A stretch of 64,000 nucleotides of DNA, taken from assembly GCF_963920485.1 (NCBI RefSeq), contig NZ_OY986431.1:806001-870000 (forward strand), given 5' to 3'. A program made the position numbers and the translations under genes. This stretch comes from Cyanobium usitatum str. Tous (GTDB lineage Bacteria > Cyanobacteriota > Cyanobacteriia > PCC-6307 > Cyanobiaceae). This document shows, in pieces, positions 16,458 through 25,929 of this stretch. Positions within the stretch are counted from its first letter, which is position 1. Each line of letters starts with the position of its first letter. The notes beneath the pieces were generated by a model. The model saw nothing but the letters and a program-made list of their open reading frames with translations, searched no databases and was not told where the DNA came from.

Positions 16458-17411
16458 TCAGCGGCTCATTGCCAGCATCCGCTCAATCGGTGCCAGGGCC
16501 CTTAGCCGCAGCGCCTCATCCATCACGATCTCTGGCTCCATTAGATCGAGGCACTGCCACACTTTTTCCAGGGTGTTGAGCCGCATGTAGGGGCAGGCGT
16601 TGCAGCTGCAGCCATCGCTGCCGGGCACCTCATAGAAGCTCTTGCCGGGAACCTTCAGCCGCATCTGGTGCAGGATCCCCGGCTCGGTGAGCACGATGAA
16701 GCTGGTGGCGGGGCTGGCTTCGGAGCGGCGCAGCAGGGCGCTGGTGGAGCCAATGAAGTCGGCCAAGTCCAGCAGGTGTTGCTGGCACTCGGGGTGGGCC
16801 AGCACCTCAGCCTCCGAGTGCTCGAGCTTTAGCTGCAGCAGGGCTTGCTCGCTGAAGGTTTCATGCACGATGCAGCTGCCTGGCCAGAGGGTGAGCTGGC
16901 GGCCGCTCTGGCGCTGCACCCAGCGGCCCAGGTTTTGGTCGGGGGCAAACAGGATCGGCCGGTCGGCTGGCAGCTGCTTCACCAGATCCACCGCGTTACT
17001 GCTGGTGCAGATCAGGTCGCTGAGAGCTTTCACCGCCGCCGAGCAGTTGATGTAGCTCACGGCGATGTGGTCGGGGTGCTCGGCGCGGAAGGCGGCAAAC
17101 GCTTTGGCTGGGCAGGCATCCGCCAACGAGCAGCCGGCCTCCAGATCTGGCAGCAGCACGGTTTTAGCCGGGCTGAGGATCTTGGCGGTCTCCGCCATGA
17201 AGTGGACGCCGCAAAAAACGATCACCTCGGCGTCGGTGGCGGCGGCTTTGCGCGAGAGCTCCAGCGAGTCGCCGATGAAGTCGGCGATGTCCTGAACGGC
17301 TGCGTCTTGGTAGTAGTGCGCCAGGATCACGGCCTTGCGCTCCTGCTTCAGGGCGCTGATCGCGGCGGGCAGATCGTGCGGTGCGTGGTTCTGGGTGGCG
17401 GTGAAAACCAA
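16458..17411 (-). CDS. nadA: Quinolinate synthase
   Basis: A 317-residue [4Fe-4S] enzyme that condenses iminoaspartate with dihydroxyacetone phosphate in NAD synthesis. Recognisable are [41 protein letters not shown], the GCSLADACP segment and the C-terminal cysteine motif CSCNACPYM. The cluster cysteines of the family are present. It starts at ATG 17411 and diverges from the phosphoesterase gene at 17459. Confidence 0.96.
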   Translation of the reverse strand: MVFTATQNHAPHDLPAAISALKQERKAVILAHYYQDAAVQDIADFIGDSLELSRKAAATDAEVIVFCGVHFMAETAKILSPAKTVLLPDLEAGCSLADACPAKAFAAFRAEHPDHIAVSYINCSAAVKALSDLICTSSNAVDLVKQLPADRPILFAPDQNLGRWVQRQSGRQLTLWPGSCIVHETFSEQALLQLKLEHSEAEVLAHPECQQHLLDLADFIGSTSALLRRSEASPATSFIVLTEPGILHQMRLKVPGKSFYEVPGSDGCSCNACPYMRLNTLEKVWQCLDLMEPEIVMDEALRLRALAPIERMLAMSR

Positions 17412-17458
17412 CCGGCGGCCTCAGCTGATGCAGGATGGCACGAGCCTAGGCAGCAGTG

Positions 17459-18337
17459 ATGGCGGTATCCGGCGGGGGGAAAACGCTCCGCATTGCCATT
17501 GCCGGAGACCTGCACGGTGCTTGGGACCACAGCGACCACGCCCTGCTGGACTGCCTGGCCCCCGATGCGCTGCTCGTGGTGGGCGACCTCAGTGATGGTC
17601 AGCAGCGAATTCCGGCCCTGCTGCGCCAACTGCCCATGCCGGTGGCCTGCATCCTTGGCAACCACGACACCGGCAAGGACGCATCTGGGCGCACCCTGCA
17701 GCACCAGATCGATCTGCTTGGGGAGGTTCACTGCGGCTGGAAAATGCGAGCTCTTAGCCCGCCGGATCTGGCGGTGGTGGGGGGGCGGCCGGCTACCGCC
17801 GGCGGTGGATTCAAGCTTTCCCGAGCTGTGCAGGCTGCCTTCGGCCCGGTGAGCTTGCAGGAGTCGGCCGATCGGATCACGGCCGCCGCCGCCACCGCAC
17901 CCCCCGACTGGCCCCTGGTGTTGCTGAGCCATAGCGGCCCCTCCGGACTCGGCAGCGATGCCGCCTCCCCCTGCGGCCGCGACTGGAAGCCACCCGCCTG
18001 CGACTGGGGTGATCTCGACCTAGCCCTGGCCATCCGCCAGATCCGCCTCAACCGCCCGGTGCCCTTGGTGGTGTTTGGGCACATGCACCACGCCCTTAGG
18101 CGCGGCCAGGGGGATCGCCAAAGCTTCTGCCGCGACCGGGCCGGCACCTCCTACCTCAACACCGCCTGCGTTCCCCGCCACGGCACCGATGGCGCCGGTC
18201 AGGCCCTGCGCCACTTCAGCTGGGTGGAGCTGGTAGGCCAGGAGGTGGTGAGCGCCAGCCATCGCTGGTTTGGCCTGGGTGGCGAGCTGCTCTACGAAGA
18301 GCGCCTCTGGACCGCTCCCGAACTGGCGCCGTGCTGA
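17459..18337 (+). CDS. TIGR04168-type metallophosphoesterase
   Basis: A 292-residue calcineurin-fold phosphoesterase found mainly in cyanobacteria and plants. Metal motifs: IAGDLHGAWD (DxH), VVGDLSDG (GD), LGNHDTG (GNHD), LLSHSGPSG and FGHMHHAL (GHxH). Substrate unknown. ATG 17459 is preferred over the adjacent GTG 17456. It overlaps the next gene by seven bases, so the two are coupled. Confidence 0.8.
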   Translation: MAVSGGGKTLRIAIAGDLHGAWDHSDHALLDCLAPDALLVVGDLSDGQQRIPALLRQLPMPVACILGNHDTGKDASGRTLQHQIDLLGEVHCGWKMRALSPPDLAVVGGRPATAGGGFKLSRAVQAAFGPVSLQESADRITAAAATAPPDWPLVLLSHSGPSGLGSDAASPCGRDWKPPACDWGDLDLALAIRQIRLNRPVPLVVFGHMHHALRRGQGDRQSFCRDRAGTSYLNTACVPRHGTDGAGQALRHFSWVELVGQEVVSASHRWFGLGGELLYEERLWTAPELAPC

Positions 18338-19398
18338 TTTATGCCTGCGTCAGTGCCCATGGTTTTGGCCATGGCTCCCGCACCGCCTCCGTTTTAATCG
18401 CCCTGCACGGGCTGCGGCCCCACTGGCGCTTGGTGTTGTCCACGGCCCTCCCTGAGGCCTTTCTGCGCTCCGCCCTGGGGCCTGTGCCCTTTGAACACCG
18501 CCCCTGTCGCTGGGATGTGGGCGTGGTGCAGGCTGATGCTCTGGGGGCTGACGCTGGGGCGACCCTGGCCGCCTTATCGGCCCTGGAAGCTGAGCTGCCC
18601 GCCCAGCTGGCGGCTGAGCAGGCCTGGCTGGCCGCCCAAGCGATGCCGCTGCTTGTGCTTGCAGACGTGCCTCCAGCGGCGGCGGCCTTGGCTCGAGGCC
18701 TCGGGGCGCCTTTGATCTGGCTGGCCAGCTTTGGCTGGGAGGCCATCTACGGGGCGATGGGTGCCGCTTTCAGCCCATGGGCCGCTCGCTGCCTGGCGGC
18801 CTACCGCCAGGGTGACCTGCTGCTGCACTGCCCCCTGGCGATGCCGATCGACTGGGGAATCCCTGAGCTGGCGATTGGTCTTACCGCTGGCAGCCCCCGG
18901 CTTGAGCCGGGCAGCCTGGCCCGGCAGCTGCAGTTGCCAGACGAGCGTGATCGCTGTGTCTTAGTCAGTTTTGGGGGACTGGGCTTGGACCTGGATCCGG
19001 GGCTGCTGCAGCGTTGGCCCGATCACGTGTTTATTAGCCCGGATCCCCGCCTGGCCTCAGCTCCCAACTGCCGCCTGCTGCCTGCTGGGGTGAGACCGCT
19101 GGAGGTTTTGGGGTACTGCGCCCGCCTAATTACCAAGCCTGGATACAGCTCCTTTTGCGAGGCCTTGAGCGCCGGAGTGGGGGTGCATTTGGTGCATCGC
19201 GAAGGTTTTGCCGAAGCGCCCGTGCTGGAGGCGGCTTTGCTGCGTCACGGCTGGCACCGGCTGCTCAGTCAGGAGCAGGCCCGCCAGGGGGATTGGCAGC
19301 TCGAGCAGCCCTTGCTGCCCCCCACTGGTGAGCCATTGGCTAGCGATGGCGCGGTCCAGGCGGCCGAGGCGCTGGCAGCTTTTGTAGCTGGCCGTTAG
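18331..19398 (+). CDS. Glycosyltransferase-like protein (MurG/GT-B type)
   Basis: A 355-residue protein beginning ACVSAHGFGHGSRTASVL, the glycine-rich loop of GT-B UDP-sugar transferases, and ending with the donor-site pattern ITKPGYSSFCEALSAGVGVHLVHREGFAE. The middle shows SFGGLGLDL. It may transfer or recognise a sugar nucleotide; acceptor unknown. GTG 18331 overlaps the upstream gene by seven bases. Cyanobacterial homologues are generally unassigned. Confidence 0.7.
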   Translation: MLIYACVSAHGFGHGSRTASVLIALHGLRPHWRLVLSTALPEAFLRSALGPVPFEHRPCRWDVGVVQADALGADAGATLAALSALEAELPAQLAAEQAWLAAQAMPLLVLADVPPAAAALARGLGAPLIWLASFGWEAIYGAMGAAFSPWAARCLAAYRQGDLLLHCPLAMPIDWGIPELAIGLTAGSPRLEPGSLARQLQLPDERDRCVLVSFGGLGLDLDPGLLQRWPDHVFISPDPRLASAPNCRLLPAGVRPLEVLGYCARLITKPGYSSFCEALSAGVGVHLVHREGFAEAPVLEAALLRHGWHRLLSQEQARQGDWQLEQPLLPPTGEPLASDGAVQAAEALAAFVAGR

Positions 19399-19605
19399 TT
19401 TTAGTCAAAAATCAGGCGCAAGTTACCTGGGTCACAGTGATCTGAACTGTTTGCTGTAGTTGTTGACACCGGTAGACACTTGTGTGATTGGCACTAACTC
19501 CATCCAGTCCGGGTGGATTGATAGGCAAATTGGCACGAACAAATTTTTTCTTCGCATTTCAGATTTGGCCGCCTGCAGGCGGTCTGCCGTTTGATTCGCT
19601 CCGGT
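19399..19605. other. Intergenic region with a 14-bp palindrome
   Basis: About 207 bases upstream of the endolysin gene. A TTGACA (19463-19468) resembles a -35 element but has no clear -10 partner. A perfect palindrome CCGCCTGCAGGCGG (19569-19582) lies 24 bases before the ATG and could fold into the leader. No RNA gene recognised. Confidence 0.4.
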
Positions 19606-20391
19606 ATGACCTTGCCCAGCACCTGTTTTCGATCCGCCCTTGCCTTGGCCGTAGGCCTGGGCACCCTTTCCCTGACGGCTCCGGTAGCTCAAGCCTCTGA
19701 GTCGCTCCAAGCCTCTGAGTTGCTCCAAGCCGCTGGGGCCGCTCAGCCCAGCTTCCCCACGGCTCTGGCCCTGCCTCTGCCCCCGCCGCCGGTGCGGATC
19801 TTCGCGATCACGGCTGAGCGCCGCGCCCTTCTCAACACCATTCGCTTTGCCGAAGGCACCTGGGCCGATGGCGACGACATCGGCTACCGGATCATGTTTG
19901 GTGGCGGCCTGATGCCCTCCCTGGAGCGCCATCCCGACCGGGTGGTGCGCACTGCCCGCTACGCCAGTGCCGCGGCAGGTGCTTACCAGTTCATGCCCTT
20001 CACCTGGAACATGGTTTCGCGCTCCTTGGGAATCGCGGCCTTTGGTCCCCAGGTTCAAGACCAGGGCGCCATCTACCTAATCCAGCGTCGTGGTGCCCTG
20101 GCCCTGGCTGACCAAGGCGTGTTCTCGCCGCTGCTGGCGGCCAAATTGGCCCCCGAGTGGGCAAGCTTCCCCACCCTCGCCGGCCGCAGCTTCTACGGCC
20201 AGCCGGTGAAGCGCTTCCACGACCTCAAGCGCTTCTACGACGCCAACCTCAGCCGTCTGCGCGATCAGGAGCTCCAGGTCACCGCCAATGTTGAAACCAA
20301 GCCCGCTTGTGCGCCGGCCGGTTCCCTGCGCTGTCAGCTCGAGGCGCTTGAAAAGCTGGGACCGCGCAGCCGCAGCCAAAACCCCGGCTGA
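19606..20391 (+). CDS. Secreted lambda-type endolysin-like lysozyme (GH104-like)
   Basis: A 261-residue protein with a signal peptide (residues 1-30, ending APVAQA), a linker, and a domain matching phage lambda endolysin: LLNTIRFAEGTW (Glu83 equals the catalytic Glu), YRIMFGG, AGAYQFMPFTW, RRGALALADQGVF and SFYGQPVKRF. Such enzymes cleave peptidoglycan glycan strands as lytic transglycosylases. A signal peptide instead of a holin suggests use on the cell's own wall. The linker contains an 18-bp tandem duplication (19693-19728). No phage genes are nearby. Confidence 0.8.
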   Translation: MTLPSTCFRSALALAVGLGTLSLTAPVAQASESLQASELLQAAGAAQPSFPTALALPLPPPPVRIFAITAERRALLNTIRFAEGTWADGDDIGYRIMFGGGLMPSLERHPDRVVRTARYASAAAGAYQFMPFTWNMVSRSLGIAAFGPQVQDQGAIYLIQRRGALALADQGVFSPLLAAKLAPEWASFPTLAGRSFYGQPVKRFHDLKRFYDANLSRLRDQELQVTANVETKPACAPAGSLRCQLEALEKLGPRSRSQNPG

Positions 20392-20396
20392 ATTTT

Positions 20397-21218
20397 CTAG
20401 CCCTGATCGGCATCTTTGAGCCTGGCCTTACCCACGGTGGCTCCGGCGATTAAGTAGGCGCCGAGAGCGGCGCCGAGGAAGGCCAGGGTGTTGCGGGCAA
20501 CCGGCAGGAGGTCGTTGGTGCGGGTAAGGATTGGGCCCAGCCCTAGGGCGCCAAACAGGATCAGCCACAAAGGTGAGAGCAGCAGCACCCAGGCCCACTC
20601 CACCTTGCGACCTTCTTTGCGCGGATAGGAGGCGAAGCCCGCCACCAGGCCGCCGAGCACGGAAGTGGAGAGGGTGAGCAGCCACTGCTCGCGCGGCAGG
20701 CCCGGTACCACCTGGCAACCACCCCGCTCCAAACAAATTTCAACCGCTGCAAGGGCATCGACAATGGCGGCGTCCTGGCCGTTGTCGCGCACGTAGTACT
20801 GGTTGCCGAAGCGGGTCTGAAGCTCCACCCAGTAGGTGCGGGGCATCAAGGCAAACAGGGCATCGCCCACGTTGAAGTTGAGCAGGTTGCCGCCGCGCTC
20901 ATCTGCCACCAGCAGCAGGCTGCGTTCGTCCAGGTTCCAGAAGTCCTTCACCGCCTGGCCTGGGGTGCGGTCGTACTGGGTGAGCACCCGCAGTTTCCAG
21001 CCGGTATCGGCCTCGAAGCGGGTGAGATTTTCTTCCAGGCTGGTGCGCTGAGCATCGGTGAGGGCCTTGGCCAGGTCGATCACAGGCGTGGGGTGGTCGG
21101 GTAGGAGATCGGGGTTGTCGTAGGCCTGGGCCGGAGCGATGCCCACACCCAGCCAGCAGGTCAACACCAGCAACAGCGACACCAGCGCAGGCAGCACGGC
21201 GTTCCAAGCGCGACCCAT
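20397..21218 (-). CDS. psb32: TPM-domain photosystem II repair protein (Psb32-like)
   Basis: A 273-residue protein with an N-terminal signal/anchor ending APAQAYDNP, a TPM domain (VIDLAKALTDAQRTSLEENL..., KLRVLTQY, ERSLLLVADERGGNLLNF) and two C-terminal membrane helices. This architecture matches Psb32/TLP18.3, a thylakoid lumen protein that helps PSII repair after light damage. It converges with the endolysin gene (five bases apart) and diverges from the methyltransferase gene. Confidence 0.83.
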   Translation of the reverse strand: MGRAWNAVLPALVSLLLVLTCWLGVGIAPAQAYDNPDLLPDHPTPVIDLAKALTDAQRTSLEENLTRFEADTGWKLRVLTQYDRTPGQAVKDFWNLDERSLLLVADERGGNLLNFNVGDALFALMPRTYWVELQTRFGNQYYVRDNGQDAAIVDALAAVEICLERGGCQVVPGLPREQWLLTLSTSVLGGLVAGFASYPRKEGRKVEWAWVLLLSPLWLILFGALGLGPILTRTNDLLPVARNTLAFLGAALGAYLIAGATVGKARLKDADQG

Positions 21219-21265
21219 TCACCAGCCTCAGCGAAGATGCATTCTCCCTGAGCAGACGTCTGAGC

Positions 21266-22444
21266 GTGAGCTTGCCCCCCTGGCTGCTGCAGCGCTTCGA
21301 GGCCGCCGGCGGGGCGCTGCCCTTTCGCACCTACATGGAATGGGTGTTGCACGATCCGTTGCACGGCGCCTATGGGGCGGGCCGGCTGCGCATCGGCCCG
21401 GCGGGGGATTTCGCCACCGCCCCTTCCCTGGGGCCCGATTTCGCCGCCCTGCTGGCTCCCCAGCTGGCCGACTGGCTCACTGCCCTGGCGGCCGGTCCCG
21501 GGCCCCTGGCCCTGGTTGAGGCAGGGCCAGGCGAGGGCAGCTTGGCCCTGCAGCTGGCCGAGGAACTGGTGGCGGGTTGGCCCCAGCTGGCCCAGCGCCT
21601 GGAGCTGGTGCTGGTGGAGCCCAACGAGGGCATGGCGGCCCGTCAGCGAGCCCTGCTGCAGGACTGCCCCTTGCCCTGTCGCTGGGCCAGCTTCGCGGAG
21701 CTGGCGGCCTCACCGCTGCGCGGTGTGGTGCTCGCCCATGAGGTGCTTGATGCCCTGGCGGTGGAGCGAATCGAGTGGGACGGGGCGCTCTGGCGCCAGC
21801 AGCTGGTGGCGCTGCACGAGGGCTCTGGGGCGGAGCTCTCGCTGCGGCTGGAGCCCGGCGCGCCCCTGGAGCTGGCAGCGGCCGCCCAACTCGAGCCCCT
21901 CGGACTCCTGCCCCCCTCGCCCCAGCGTCCGCCCGGCTGGTGCAGCGAGCTGCATCCTGGCCTGGCCCCCTGGCTTGGCGAGTGTGCCGCAGCCGTGGCC
22001 GAGGGCCAGCTGCTGGTGATCGACTACGCCTTAGAGGCCTGGCGCTACTACGCCCCCCAGCGCAGCAGCGGCACCTTGATGGCCTACCGGGGCCAGCAGG
22101 CCAGCGGCGATCCGCTGCTGGAGCCAGGCGCCTGGGATCTCACCGCCCACCTATGTATTGAGAGCGTGGACGCTGCCGCCGCCGCCAGCGGCTGGCAGCC
22201 CCTGGGCCAGTGTCGTCAGGGCCAGGCCCTGCTAGCCCTCGGCCTGGCGGAGCGCCTCCACGGCCTCCAGCAGGAAGCCCCGGCTGCCCTGGCCAGCGTG
22301 CTGGCCCGGCGCGAGGCCCTGCTGCGGCTGGTGGATCCCGTGGCTTTGGGGGATTTCCGCTGGCTGGCCTACGGCCGGGGGGTGACCCCGGAGCTGCCCC
22401 GCTTCAGCCGGGAGCCGGGATCGCTGACTCCAGCCACTGGTTGA
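21266..22444 (+). CDS. Class I SAM-dependent methyltransferase, MidA/NDUFAF7 family
   Basis: A 392-residue protein with the family start FRTYMEWVLHDPLHGAYG, the SAM loop LVEAGPGEGSLALQ, LVEPNEGM and VVLAHEVLDALAVER. Mitochondrial members methylate an arginine of complex I; cyanobacterial ones may act on the NDH complex, which is an inference. Start is GTG 21266. The last 41 bases overlap tail-to-tail with the NAD-binding gene on the other strand. Confidence 0.85.
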   Translation: MSLPPWLLQRFEAAGGALPFRTYMEWVLHDPLHGAYGAGRLRIGPAGDFATAPSLGPDFAALLAPQLADWLTALAAGPGPLALVEAGPGEGSLALQLAEELVAGWPQLAQRLELVLVEPNEGMAARQRALLQDCPLPCRWASFAELAASPLRGVVLAHEVLDALAVERIEWDGALWRQQLVALHEGSGAELSLRLEPGAPLELAAAAQLEPLGLLPPSPQRPPGWCSELHPGLAPWLGECAAAVAEGQLLVIDYALEAWRYYAPQRSSGTLMAYRGQQASGDPLLEPGAWDLTAHLCIESVDAAAAASGWQPLGQCRQGQALLALGLAERLHGLQQEAPAALASVLARREALLRLVDPVALGDFRWLAYGRGVTPELPRFSREPGSLTPATG

Positions 22445-23102
22445 GGGCTTGGGGCTGCTGGGTGGGGCTGCTGGTGATTTCGATGATCCGCCCGCTGGCG
22501 GCCGGGGTTTCCAGGGCCTCTAGGCATACCCGGGCCACCAGGCGGCGCGGCAGGCTGCTGCTCTCCTGCTGGTTGGGGCCGGAATAAACCACCCCCTCCC
22601 TTTCGCTGCGGCTGTCGTCCTCGCTGAGGCCGCCGGGGCGCACCACGGTCCAGTCGAGTCCGCTTTCTTCAAGCCAGCGCTCGCCCAGGCGTTTCCACAC
22701 CAGGATCAAGCCAAACAGGTTCAGGGGGTGCTGCCAGCGACCGGCGCAGAGCGAACTCACCAGCACCACCCGCTTCAGACCCACTGCCTGGCAGGCGCGG
22801 ATCTGGTCGCGCACTCCGAAGGCGTCCACCTTGAGGGGGCCGGCCAGATCCACTGATGGCCGGGCGCCAGTGGCGATCACCAGGGAGTCACAGCCGCTCA
22901 GGGCGGCATGCAGGGCCTCGGTGGCACTGAAGTCCAGTCGCCGCACATCGAGCCGCCCTTGCTGCTCTGCTTCGGCCAGGGCCGCTGGCAGCACGGAGCC
23001 GGGCCGCACGATCGCCCGCACCGCCAGGCCCCGCTTCATGGCTTCATCAACCACCCGCCAACCCGTTTTGCCGGATGCTCCCGTCACTGCCACCATGCTC
23101 AT
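22404..23102 (-). CDS. NAD(P)-binding atypical SDR
   Basis: A 232-residue Rossmann protein (MVAVTGASGKTGWRVV, VIATGARPS, VVLVSSLCA, WTVVRPGGL) of the atypical SDR_a5 kind, similar in layout to Ycf39/Tic62-like proteins but short. Role unknown. I take ATG 23102; the frame extends to 23195 without similarity. Its 3' end overlaps the methyltransferase gene by 41 bases. Confidence 0.78.
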   Translation of the reverse strand: MSMVAVTGASGKTGWRVVDEAMKRGLAVRAIVRPGSVLPAALAEAEQQGRLDVRRLDFSATEALHAALSGCDSLVIATGARPSVDLAGPLKVDAFGVRDQIRACQAVGLKRVVLVSSLCAGRWQHPLNLFGLILVWKRLGERWLEESGLDWTVVRPGGLSEDDSRSEREGVVYSGPNQQESSSLPRRLVARVCLEALETPAASGRIIEITSSPTQQPQALNQWLESAIPAPG

Positions 23103-23266
23103 CGCTGCATCTCCGCCATCGCTCCATGTTGCTCGTTTGGCGGATTGGCTGGCAGCAGGCTGCTCTTCAGCCAGGGCAAGCACACTGATAGTCAACGCTG
23201 GTCATCGTCTTGGTAACCCTAATCAGCCCAGCTGGCTGCCTACGGTGAGCTGGACAGCAAAACGTT

Positions 23267-24271
23267 GTGGCAGGGCCAATCATTCGCGCTAGTGGGTTGA
23301 GCAAGACCTACCGAATCAGCGAGAAGCAGCCTGGCCTGGCCGGCACAATCCAGCATCTGCTGCGGCGTCGCCATCGCGATGTGCTGGCGGTGGATGGAAT
23401 CAGCTTCACGATTGAGCCGGGGGAGATCGTTGGCTTCCTGGGCCCTAACGGCGCCGGCAAGACCACCACCTTGAAGATGCTCACCGGCCTGATCCACCCC
23501 AGCGGCGGCGAGCTGGAGGTGGCAGGCCATCAGCCCTATCGGCGTCAGGCCCGCTTCTTGCGCCAGATCACCCTGGTGATGGGCAACCGCCAGCAGCTGC
23601 TCTGGGACCTGCCCGCCCTCGATTCCCTACGGGTGAATGCCGCGGTCTACGGCATTGCGGAGGCGGAGGCGCAGCGCCGCATTGGCCAACTCGCCGAGAT
23701 GCTGGAGCTGGGCCAGGAGCTGCGGCGCCCGATGCGCAAGCTTTCCCTGGGCCAGCGGATGAAGGCCGAACTGCTGGCGGCCCTGTTGCACGAGCCGGCG
23801 GTTTTGTTTCTCGATGAGCCCACCCTGGGTCTGGATGTAAATGCCCAGGCGCGGGTGCGGGACTTCCTCGCCGACTACAACCGCCGCACCGGCGCCACCG
23901 TGCTGCTCACCAGCCATTACATGGGCGACATCACGGCCCTTTGCCCGCGGGTGCTGCTGATCCACCAGGGCCAGCTCTTCCACGATGGCTCCCTAGCCGA
24001 TCTCACCCAGCGGTTGGCCCCCTGCCGCCAGGTGCGGCTAGAGCTTGCCGACCTCCATCCACCGGAGGCCTTTGCCGGTTTCGGCCAGCTCGAGGCCCAT
24101 CAGGGCCATCTGGTCCGGCTGCTGGTGCCGCGGGCCCAGCTCGCCGAGCAGGTGGCGGCGCTACTGGAGCGCTTTGCGGTGGTGGATCTGGAGGTGAGTG
24201 ATCCGCCGGTCGAGGAGCTGATCGGCGGATTGTTCCGCCAGCGCGATTCAAACGCCGAGGCCTCCCAGTGA
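23267..24271 (+). CDS. ABC-2 exporter ATP-binding protein
   Basis: A 334-residue ATPase with Walker A GPNGAGKTTT, the signature LSLGQRMKAEL (LSxGQ), Walker B VLFLDEPTLGLD and the H-loop SHYMGD. Sequence type is COG4586, which pairs with two DUF990-like permeases; both follow here with four-base overlaps. Substrate unknown, probably export. Start is GTG 23267. Confidence 0.9.
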   Translation: MAGPIIRASGLSKTYRISEKQPGLAGTIQHLLRRRHRDVLAVDGISFTIEPGEIVGFLGPNGAGKTTTLKMLTGLIHPSGGELEVAGHQPYRRQARFLRQITLVMGNRQQLLWDLPALDSLRVNAAVYGIAEAEAQRRIGQLAEMLELGQELRRPMRKLSLGQRMKAELLAALLHEPAVLFLDEPTLGLDVNAQARVRDFLADYNRRTGATVLLTSHYMGDITALCPRVLLIHQGQLFHDGSLADLTQRLAPCRQVRLELADLHPPEAFAGFGQLEAHQGHLVRLLVPRAQLAEQVAALLERFAVVDLEVSDPPVEELIGGLFRQRDSNAEASQ

Positions 24272-25056
24272 GCTGGGCCTGGCGGGTGGCGCGGGCGCTG
24301 CTGGGTAGTCAGTACGCGCTGATGCTCGAATACCGGGCCGAGATCGCCCTCTGGGCCCTATCTGGGGTGTTGCCCTTGATCATGCTCGGCGTCTGGAGCG
24401 GCTCGGGCGCGGCGGCGGCGGCTGGTCTCTCAGCCCAGCAGCTCAGCCACTACTTCCTGGCTGCCTTTGTGGTGCGCCAGTTCACGGTGGTTTGGCTGAT
24501 TCAGGTGTTCGAAGACGACGCCCTGCAGGGCCGCCTCTCGCCCTTCTTGCTGCAGCCACTTTCGCCGCTCTGGCGATACCTGGCGGCCCATTTCAGTGAG
24601 CAGGCTTCGCGAATTCCCTTTGTGGCCGTGATGCTGCTGGTGGTGGGGCTGGCGGCGCCCGGTTTGCTGTGGTTGCCGTCTGCGGGCAATTTGCTGCTGG
24701 GAATTCTGGCGATTGTGGCGGCCTTTCTGCTGCGCTTTTTGCTGCAGGTGCTCGTTACCACCCTCTGTTTTTGGAGTGAGCGGGCAGCGGCCCTCGATCG
24801 GCTGTTGATGATCCCCTACTTGTTTCTATCGGGAATAGTGGCGCCCTTGAATACCTTTCCTCCAGCGGTGCGGCGGCTGGCCCTGGCCACGCCCTTCCCC
24901 TGGATGGTCGACTTTCCCGCTCGGCTGCTGGCCGGCGAACCGGTGAATGTGGCGTTGGGTTTTGGGGCGATCGCCGCCTGGTGCCTGCTGCTGCTGCCGA
25001 TCGGCCACTGGCTGTGGCGGGCCGGCCTGCGCCGCTACTCGGCGATGGGCGCATGA
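24268..25056 (+). CDS. ABC-2 type permease (DUF990-like, first subunit)
   Basis: A 262-residue membrane protein with six probable helices, N-terminal LLGSQYALMLEYRAEIALW typical of COG4587 permeases. It starts with GTG 24268 overlapping the ATPase stop and its own stop overlaps the next permease (ATGA at 25053). Together they form an ATPase plus heterodimeric permease. Confidence 0.85.
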   Translation: MSWAWRVARALLGSQYALMLEYRAEIALWALSGVLPLIMLGVWSGSGAAAAAGLSAQQLSHYFLAAFVVRQFTVVWLIQVFEDDALQGRLSPFLLQPLSPLWRYLAAHFSEQASRIPFVAVMLLVVGLAAPGLLWLPSAGNLLLGILAIVAAFLLRFLLQVLVTTLCFWSERAAALDRLLMIPYLFLSGIVAPLNTFPPAVRRLALATPFPWMVDFPARLLAGEPVNVALGFGAIAAWCLLLLPIGHWLWRAGLRRYSAMGA

Positions 25057-25865
25057 GGGAGTTTGTGCGCTACTGGCGCAGCCTGCGCTGCTTCTGGGGC
25101 ACCTCCCTGGCTGCCGAACTCGAGTACCCGCTCAATGCCTGGATCGAGCTGCTGTCGGTGCTGGGCAACCTGGCCGGCAGCGTCTTTGTGCTGCAGCTGC
25201 TCTTTGGTGGTGGACCCCAGCTGGGGGGCTGGAGCTGGAGTGGCGCTTTGGTGGTGCTGGGCCTCTACACGCTGCTAGATGGGTTCACCACCTGCGTGCT
25301 GCAGCCCAACCTCAGCCGCATCGTTAACCACGTGCAGACCGGCACCCTCGACTACGTGCTGCTCAAGCCAATTGACAGCCAGTTCTGGCTGTCGGCCCGC
25401 ACCGTGTCGCCCTGGGGGCTGCCAGGAATATTGGCTGGCTTTGGCCTGATTGTTTGGGCCCTGCTGAACAGGGGTCCTGGGGCTCCATCTGGCCTGCCGG
25501 CGGCTGGGCCCGTGCTGCTCTCGCTGGCGCTGCTGTTTGCAGCCCTGGTGATTCTCTACAGCCTCTGGTTTGTGTTGGCGGCCCTCAGCATCTGGTTTGT
25601 GAAGGTGTGGAATGCCACCGAGGTGTTGCGCTACACCCTGGTGGCGGGCCGCTACCCGGTGAGTGCCTATCCGCCGGCGCTGCGGTTGCTGTTCACCTTT
25701 GTGCTGCCGGTGGCCTTCCTCACCACCGTGCCAGCCGAGGCGCTGCTGGGTCGGGGGTCAGCCATCTGGGCTTTCGGTTCGCTGCTGGCTGCCGGGCTGT
25801 GCCTGGTAGCCAGTCGCCTGTTGTGGCGCTACGCCCAGCGCTTCTACACCTCTGCTTCTAGTTGA
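25053..25865 (+). CDS. ABC-2 type permease (DUF990-like, second subunit)
   Basis: A 270-residue six-helix membrane protein starting MREFVRYWRSLRCFWGTSLA. It resembles COG3694 permeases: QPNLSRIVNHVQTGTLDYVLLKP is typical. Third gene of the exporter operon. The following Rieske gene begins 64 bases later on the same strand, so cotranscription is possible. Confidence 0.85.
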   Translation: MREFVRYWRSLRCFWGTSLAAELEYPLNAWIELLSVLGNLAGSVFVLQLLFGGGPQLGGWSWSGALVVLGLYTLLDGFTTCVLQPNLSRIVNHVQTGTLDYVLLKPIDSQFWLSARTVSPWGLPGILAGFGLIVWALLNRGPGAPSGLPAAGPVLLSLALLFAALVILYSLWFVLAALSIWFVKVWNATEVLRYTLVAGRYPVSAYPPALRLLFTFVLPVAFLTTVPAEALLGRGSAIWAFGSLLAAGLCLVASRLLWRYAQRFYTSASS

Positions 25866-25929
25866 GCGGAGCTGCGGCTCAGCGCGCCATCATCCATCCA
25901 TAAGTTCTCCTTAGTTGCTGCCGCTGCCC

